DNA of 64,000 nt. Source: Paraspadella gotoi (taxonomy: Eukaryota; Chaetognatha). Where the stretch lies: NCBI GenBank assembly GCA_051294375.1, contig CM119263.1, positions 14,524,414-14,588,413 on the forward strand, given 5' to 3'. The position numbers were made by a program, and so were the translations under genes. The notes beneath the pieces were generated by a model. It made no database searches. It saw only the letters and a list, made by a program, of their open reading frames with translations, and was not told the DNA's origin. How positions within the stretch are numbered: the stretch's first letter is position 1; the number at the start of each line of letters is the position of its first letter. Positions 60,033-64,000 of the stretch are shown piece by piece.

Positions 60033-63000
60033 AAAGGGAAAAGAAAATAAAAGAGAAAAGATCAGAGAAAAAGGAGAAAAAAAGAGAAGAGAAGAGAAGA
60101 GAAGAGAAGAGAAGAGAAGAGAAGAGAAGAGAAGAGAAGAGAAGAGAAAATAAAGATAAAGAAAAAAAGAAACGAAAAAGATAGTATTATTAGTATTAGT
60201 AAGTAACGAAAAAAACATGGCGACAGAAAGAAAAGAAAAAAAAATAAAATTAAAAAGAGACCAAAAAAAAAAAAAAAATATTGTAGAGATGTCTGCAATT
60301 TTTTGGACACAAATTCACTATGGCAACAGCCGGGTGGCCTGTGATGCCCATTGCGATGGGGCATCACACTGATGGCTTTAAGGGCTTCCGACCCTCAGTG
60401 GCGCCTCCTGCCACTGGCGCGGTTATCCAAGGTCTCGCCTTGCCAACGCAGTGAAGTCGTTAGAACTGGAACGTAACGCTTGGGATGGTGCGTTCCCCCT
60501 CTGAGCCAATGGGATTGGCTGAACGATGGTGGATGTGAGTCGGTGTGAATATACCGCCACAAAGCATATTTTCTTGAATCGGCCTTTAGAAATTTAATAA
60601 GATTAATCGGAAAAAAGGATTATCAAATCTTAAGAGCAAAAGTAGCATTTAAGAATGATTGTAAAAAAATGTATTGTTACTAAAGTAAACTGAAAATATG
60701 TAATATTCAACTACTTCAAAAGAAGTTACGTAGCTTTCATAAATTAGTTATTCTTAAATTTATATTTACTCATATCTATCTACATTTCTACAATTTTAGG
60801 ATGATGGAACAACAACAAACGAATACGCTGGCGACGCCGGGGCATTGCACAAATGCCTCATTAAAGACAGAGCGGGAGATGTGGCTTTTGTCTCGGACAG
60901 AGCGCTTGACTCAATATTGGATCCTGAGGTGAACATATTAACATAAAAATTCACTAGTAAATAGTATTTAATCGTCTCCTATTTTCTTCTATAGAATTAC
61001 AAGCTGCTATGCCCTAAGGGAGACACTGCTTCGTTAGCCGGCGCCAGAAATTGCAATTTTGGCTCCGTAAAGCCCAAAGCCGTCGTAACAAGCTCGGCCT
61101 ACTTGGGCGAAGAAGGACGCGCCAAAAGAAAATTTTTCCAGATTTTCCTCAAAAGCCTTCAAGGAAGGTACGAATTGATTGGGATTCACATGAAGTTTTA
61201 TTCCATAATTTTTTACTAATTGAAAACCTGAAAATAAATGAACCCTCACCCCTAAACCTGCCCATTGCAGATACGGAAACGATAAAACGACGATCGCTAG
61301 TTTCAACGCTTCAAATCCTGGCGCCTTAAAGCCGCCGACCAACTTTAAGATGTTCGAATCGCGGTCCTACGACGTCGGGTTCGATCTGCTCTTCAGTGAC
61401 GGGACATTTCGTCTCATCGATGTTCCCGAAGATCTCTCCACCTACAGAGTCTATTTAGGTAATTCAATATTCTCCCATTGCCAGTTCTCTATCAAAGAAT
61501 ATGGATTTTTGAAAAAAATTATTTGATCATTCCGTTCAAAACGCGCAGGAGACGACTTTGTGAAGAAGGTCCGCCAGTTAAAAAAATGTCCCGTGCGACG
61601 AGTTCGAGTTTGCTTGAATTCTGAACCTGAAATGTACAAGTGCAACGAGATGAAAAGGACATTCGACGGAAAGAACATAAAGGTCGATTGACTGATTGAT
61701 TAATCATTCTTATAATAGAATATTGATATTCGTTCATTAAATCTCTGTAATCTTATTCTCTACGTTTTTTAGCCTGGGCTGCTCTGTCTAAAAGCGTTCG
61801 ACCCAGCCGAGTGCATGCACCGGATTCGCGACAACACAGCGGACGTGACGATGCTGGACGCAGCCGACGTCTACATGGCTGGGAGATACTACGGCCTCGT
61901 TCCAATCGCAGCTGGTAACAAATTCCGCTTTCTTTGAAATAGATCGAGTTTCGGTATCATTTAGCGACCTCGAATAAGCGCGTAAAAGAGAAGAATATGA
62001 TGTTGACAATTTAGAGAAAATTATTATTAACAAAATTATGATAAAAAACAAAATCAAAATTTTTGTTTTGTTTTTGTCAAAAACCACCTGATCATTAATA
62101 TCATTATTATTATACAAATGATTCCAGAGGAATACGTAACGGACGATACGTTCTACGCGGTTGCGGTAGCGAAAAAGAAAGATGCCGACACAACAATGTT
62201 GAATTTAAGAGCGAAACGGGTAAGTTTAATTTTGAAATAAATCATTTGAGAAGTATAAAAGTTATAAAGTTTCAAAACTATGCACTATCAGAACGAGCTC
62301 ATTTTTAAATCGGTATTTGGTTAAGGCTTGCATGGGAGGAATAGGAACGGAAGCGGGATGGACGCTACCCGTTCAGACAATCCTGTCAACATATCAAGCC
62401 TACAGGGGAATGTTCTTCCGGGAAAAATGCGACGTCATTAAACTCATTGGTAATGACCCTTTATTTCAACAATTCTAGCACCATGAAAGAAGTTTCTTGA
62501 CATAAAATAATTCTTGTTAATTGTATAATTTTCTCCAGGGGAATTCTTCTCGACATCATGCGTACCAGGCGCCTTGTCCCCAGCTTACAATGGGAAGTTG
62601 CAAAACCCCCGAATGATGTGCGAGTTGTGCGGCGGCGATTCGGGCGGCGACTTTTGTGCTAAAAACATGGACGAACCTTACTTTGGAACAACTGGCGCAT
62701 TCAAATGCCTCGTAGAGCGAGGAGAGGTTGCCTTCACGTCTCACAGAGCAGTCTTAGGTACGGACTCAATCACTCGTGTACAAAATTGCAAAAATTATCT
62801 CCTGATATCAGCTGGCTCTTTACTCGCTTTTCGCTATAACTATTCTAACAAGTAAAACAACCGTTAATTTTTGAGCACCAAACTGATAAAACACCTTTTA
62901 CAATTTCCAGACAACGTGGAGATGCGAAACAAGGAAAATTGGGCGCGCGCGTTGCGAGCAGACGAGTTTGAACTTTTGTGCCTCGACGGGACGAGGATGC

Positions 63001-63553
63001 CAGTTGAAAAGTATAAAGAATGCAACCTGGGAAAAGTCAAAGGAAGAGCACTCGTAACAGCGCGTGAGCACACTGAAAACCATGAAACTATCGACGTAGT
63101 AGAAAGGGTAACAAATTTATTCGTTTTAACGTTAACGGTTAAGGTCGTCGAAACGAACGCGACCGAAACATATTTTGGAACGTGTTCAACTTGGGTCAAA
63201 TGAACTTCGGTACCGGAAGTCAGTCAGAATTCAACATGTTTAGATCCGTGCCTTCCGCTTACGCCGATCTCATATTCAGGTAGTAGAATTAATCATGATA
63301 AAATTTTTTATTAACGCCACGAGATTTTAACATCGATGATACTCCATGTACGTACCTCTATTCCCCAAGCGACTCAACGATGAAACTCCAAAAAACTCCG
63401 AAAGAGAAGCAGGACTATCGCGAGTTCCTTGGTCGTGATGAATACCTTCCTCGCATACAACAGATGGATCTCACGACCTGCGCCTCTTCCAAGCTCACGG
63501 TCATCCTCAACACATTTCTGCTCGGACTGTTCGCAGCTTTCTTGCTTCACTAA
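58362..63553 (+). CDS. Two-lobe melanotransferrin-like transferrin with GPI-type tail, 17 exons
   Basis: Exons: 58,362-58,422; 58,520-58,577; 58,659-58,735; 58,811-58,945; 59,080-59,209; 59,554-59,755; 60,800-60,928; 60,995-61,167; 61,271-61,458; 61,549-61,682; 61,773-61,914; 62,128-62,219; 62,326-62,449; 62,539-62,757; 62,911-63,063; 63,144-63,279; 63,370-63,553. This gives about 778 residues. A signal peptide (about 1-20) is followed by lobe 1 (about 26-415) and lobe 2 (about 416-740). The end is hydrophobic (LTVILNTFLLGLFAAFLLH) with no tail after it, as in GPI-anchored melanotransferrin. Transferrin hallmarks include RWCTLGQREY, ALHKCL, GDVAFVSDR and GAFKCLVERGEVAF. Iron ligands Asp89/Tyr121 and Asp461/Tyr486 remain. 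The second Tyr is Asp233 or Thr599, the His is Lys292 or Arg667, and the carbonate Thr/Arg pair is Ala146/Ser150 or Gly511/Thr515. Classical iron binding is therefore doubtful in both lobes. The donor at 63,063 was chosen because it restores the lobe-2 frame. Confidence 0.93.
59398..59420 (+). repeat. End fragment of the hairpin-ended repeat in transferrin intron 5
   Basis: ATTGGTTGTACCAATTTCAT alone, following a (TATAATAC)n-like AT run. Confidence 0.7.
59761..60180 (+). repeat. 420-bp polypurine tract in transferrin intron 6
   Basis: Almost only A and G on the plus strand, moving from AAAGAAAG-like words to a perfect (AGAAG)n pentamer array at 60,085-60,148. It starts just after the donor at 59,755 and opens a spurious lysine-rich reading frame. 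Confidence 0.95.
60313..60560 (+). repeat. 240-bp GGCAACAGC repeat, full copy in transferrin intron 6
   Basis: TATGGCAACAGCCGGGTGGC to GAATATACCGCCAC, colinear with the minus-strand copy at 6,345-6,590. It carries GAGCCAATGGGATTGGCTGA, which holds the short palindrome AGCCAATGGGATTGGCT. Confidence 0.9.
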
Positions 63554-64000
63554 GCTTACATCCCAATAAAAATTCGCAAATTGTAAAATACTGTAAATTT
63601 TGAATGTAAATATTTCATTCAATATTGCCTATAAATACGGATTTTTCAAAGATTGTTTATGACCATGACTTATAAGGTAAATATATATATATATAGTTTT
63701 GTTAATGAAATCCAATTTGGCTTATTTTTACATTCGCCGACCGGGATTTTGCGGTCGGTTATTATCGAGCCATGACCGGCGAAGCTGGTTTAGGCTCTAT
63801 AATGTTTTAGGATTGCTTCTTTGTGACGTAGTCGTCGTCGTCGTCGTCGTCACGCTGTTTTTATATAAAAACTACTACGCTTTTATAGGTTAGGCTATGA
63901 CTTACCGTTTTTTTTAAATAAAAATTATTATGAATTATTATAAAGTTTTACAAAAGTGTGCGATCATAGTAAGTTAAAAATTTAGATATAGCTTCTCATC
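63554..64000. other. 3' flank of the transferrin gene
   Basis: AT-rich, with a (GTC)n run at 63,828-63,850. No exon was found before the window ends. Confidence 0.5.
63565..63570 (+). terminator. Polyadenylation signal of the transferrin gene
   Basis: AATAAA lies only 11 bp after the stop codon. A further ATATATAT tract with no AATAAA lies about 110 bp on. A very short 3' untranslated region is implied if this signal is used. Confidence 0.55.

Noticed and set aside
59706-60367. Lysine-rich plus-strand frame and Phe/Leu/Ser-rich minus-strand frames.
   Set aside because: They are artefacts of the polypurine tract inside transferrin intron 6.
63064-63203. Continuous reading of transferrin exon 15 to a stop at 63,203.
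   Set aside because: That frame ends in the middle of lobe 2. The donor GCGC|GTGAGC at 63,063 and acceptor at 63,143 restore IFWNVFNLGQMNFG and the rest of the lobe.

Overview
The window is nuclear DNA of an invertebrate animal, most likely an arthropod or other ecdysozoan. This is inferred from genes in many short exons with GT-AG introns and GC-richer coding sequence in an AT-rich background. It also follows from a biogenic-amine receptor, a melanotransferrin-like transferrin and a wealth of short transposon relics and microsatellites. The species cannot be named from the sequence. No tRNA, rRNA, CRISPR array or bacterial operon structure was seen. There is a 10-base assembly gap (44,327-44,336).

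Open frames alone hide the real genes, so gene models were built by hand from splice sites, reading phase and protein similarity. Five genes are supported. (1) 5,891-7,056, minus strand: the 5' coding exons of an unrecognised polyglutamine protein, running off towards the left edge. (2) 12,832-17,610, plus strand: an 11-exon, about 948-residue protein with 15 C2H2-type zinc fingers. (3) 19,449-56,335, minus strand: a type I inositol polyphosphate 5-phosphatase (INPP5A) gene in 18 coding exons over 36.9 kb, about 670 residues, with an unusually long basic and acidic C-terminal tail. (4) 34,894-45,068, plus strand: a complete 12-exon biogenic-amine G-protein-coupled receptor, about 622 residues, lying wholly inside the 23.7-kb intron 8 of INPP5A on the opposite strand. 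(5) 58,362-63,553, plus strand: a complete 17-exon two-lobe transferrin of about 778 residues. It has a signal peptide and a GPI-type hydrophobic tail, and has lost the same iron- and carbonate-binding residues in both lobes.

Layout: genes 1 and 2 are divergent across a 5.8-kb spacer full of repeats. Genes 2 and 3 converge across 1.8 kb. Genes 3 and 5 are head to head across 2 kb that must hold both promoters. INPP5A and the amine receptor share a locus and possibly a signalling theme (IP3 removal and receptor signalling), but that link is only inference.

The non-genic DNA carries several recurring repeat families. These include a repeat ending in a short hairpin, a family with hammerhead-ribozyme-like motifs, two TA-flanked MITE families, tRNA-like SINEs, a 240-bp repeat, foldback elements and minisatellite-cored elements with inverted ends. 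There are also many (CT)n/(AG)n and (AAAG)n arrays.
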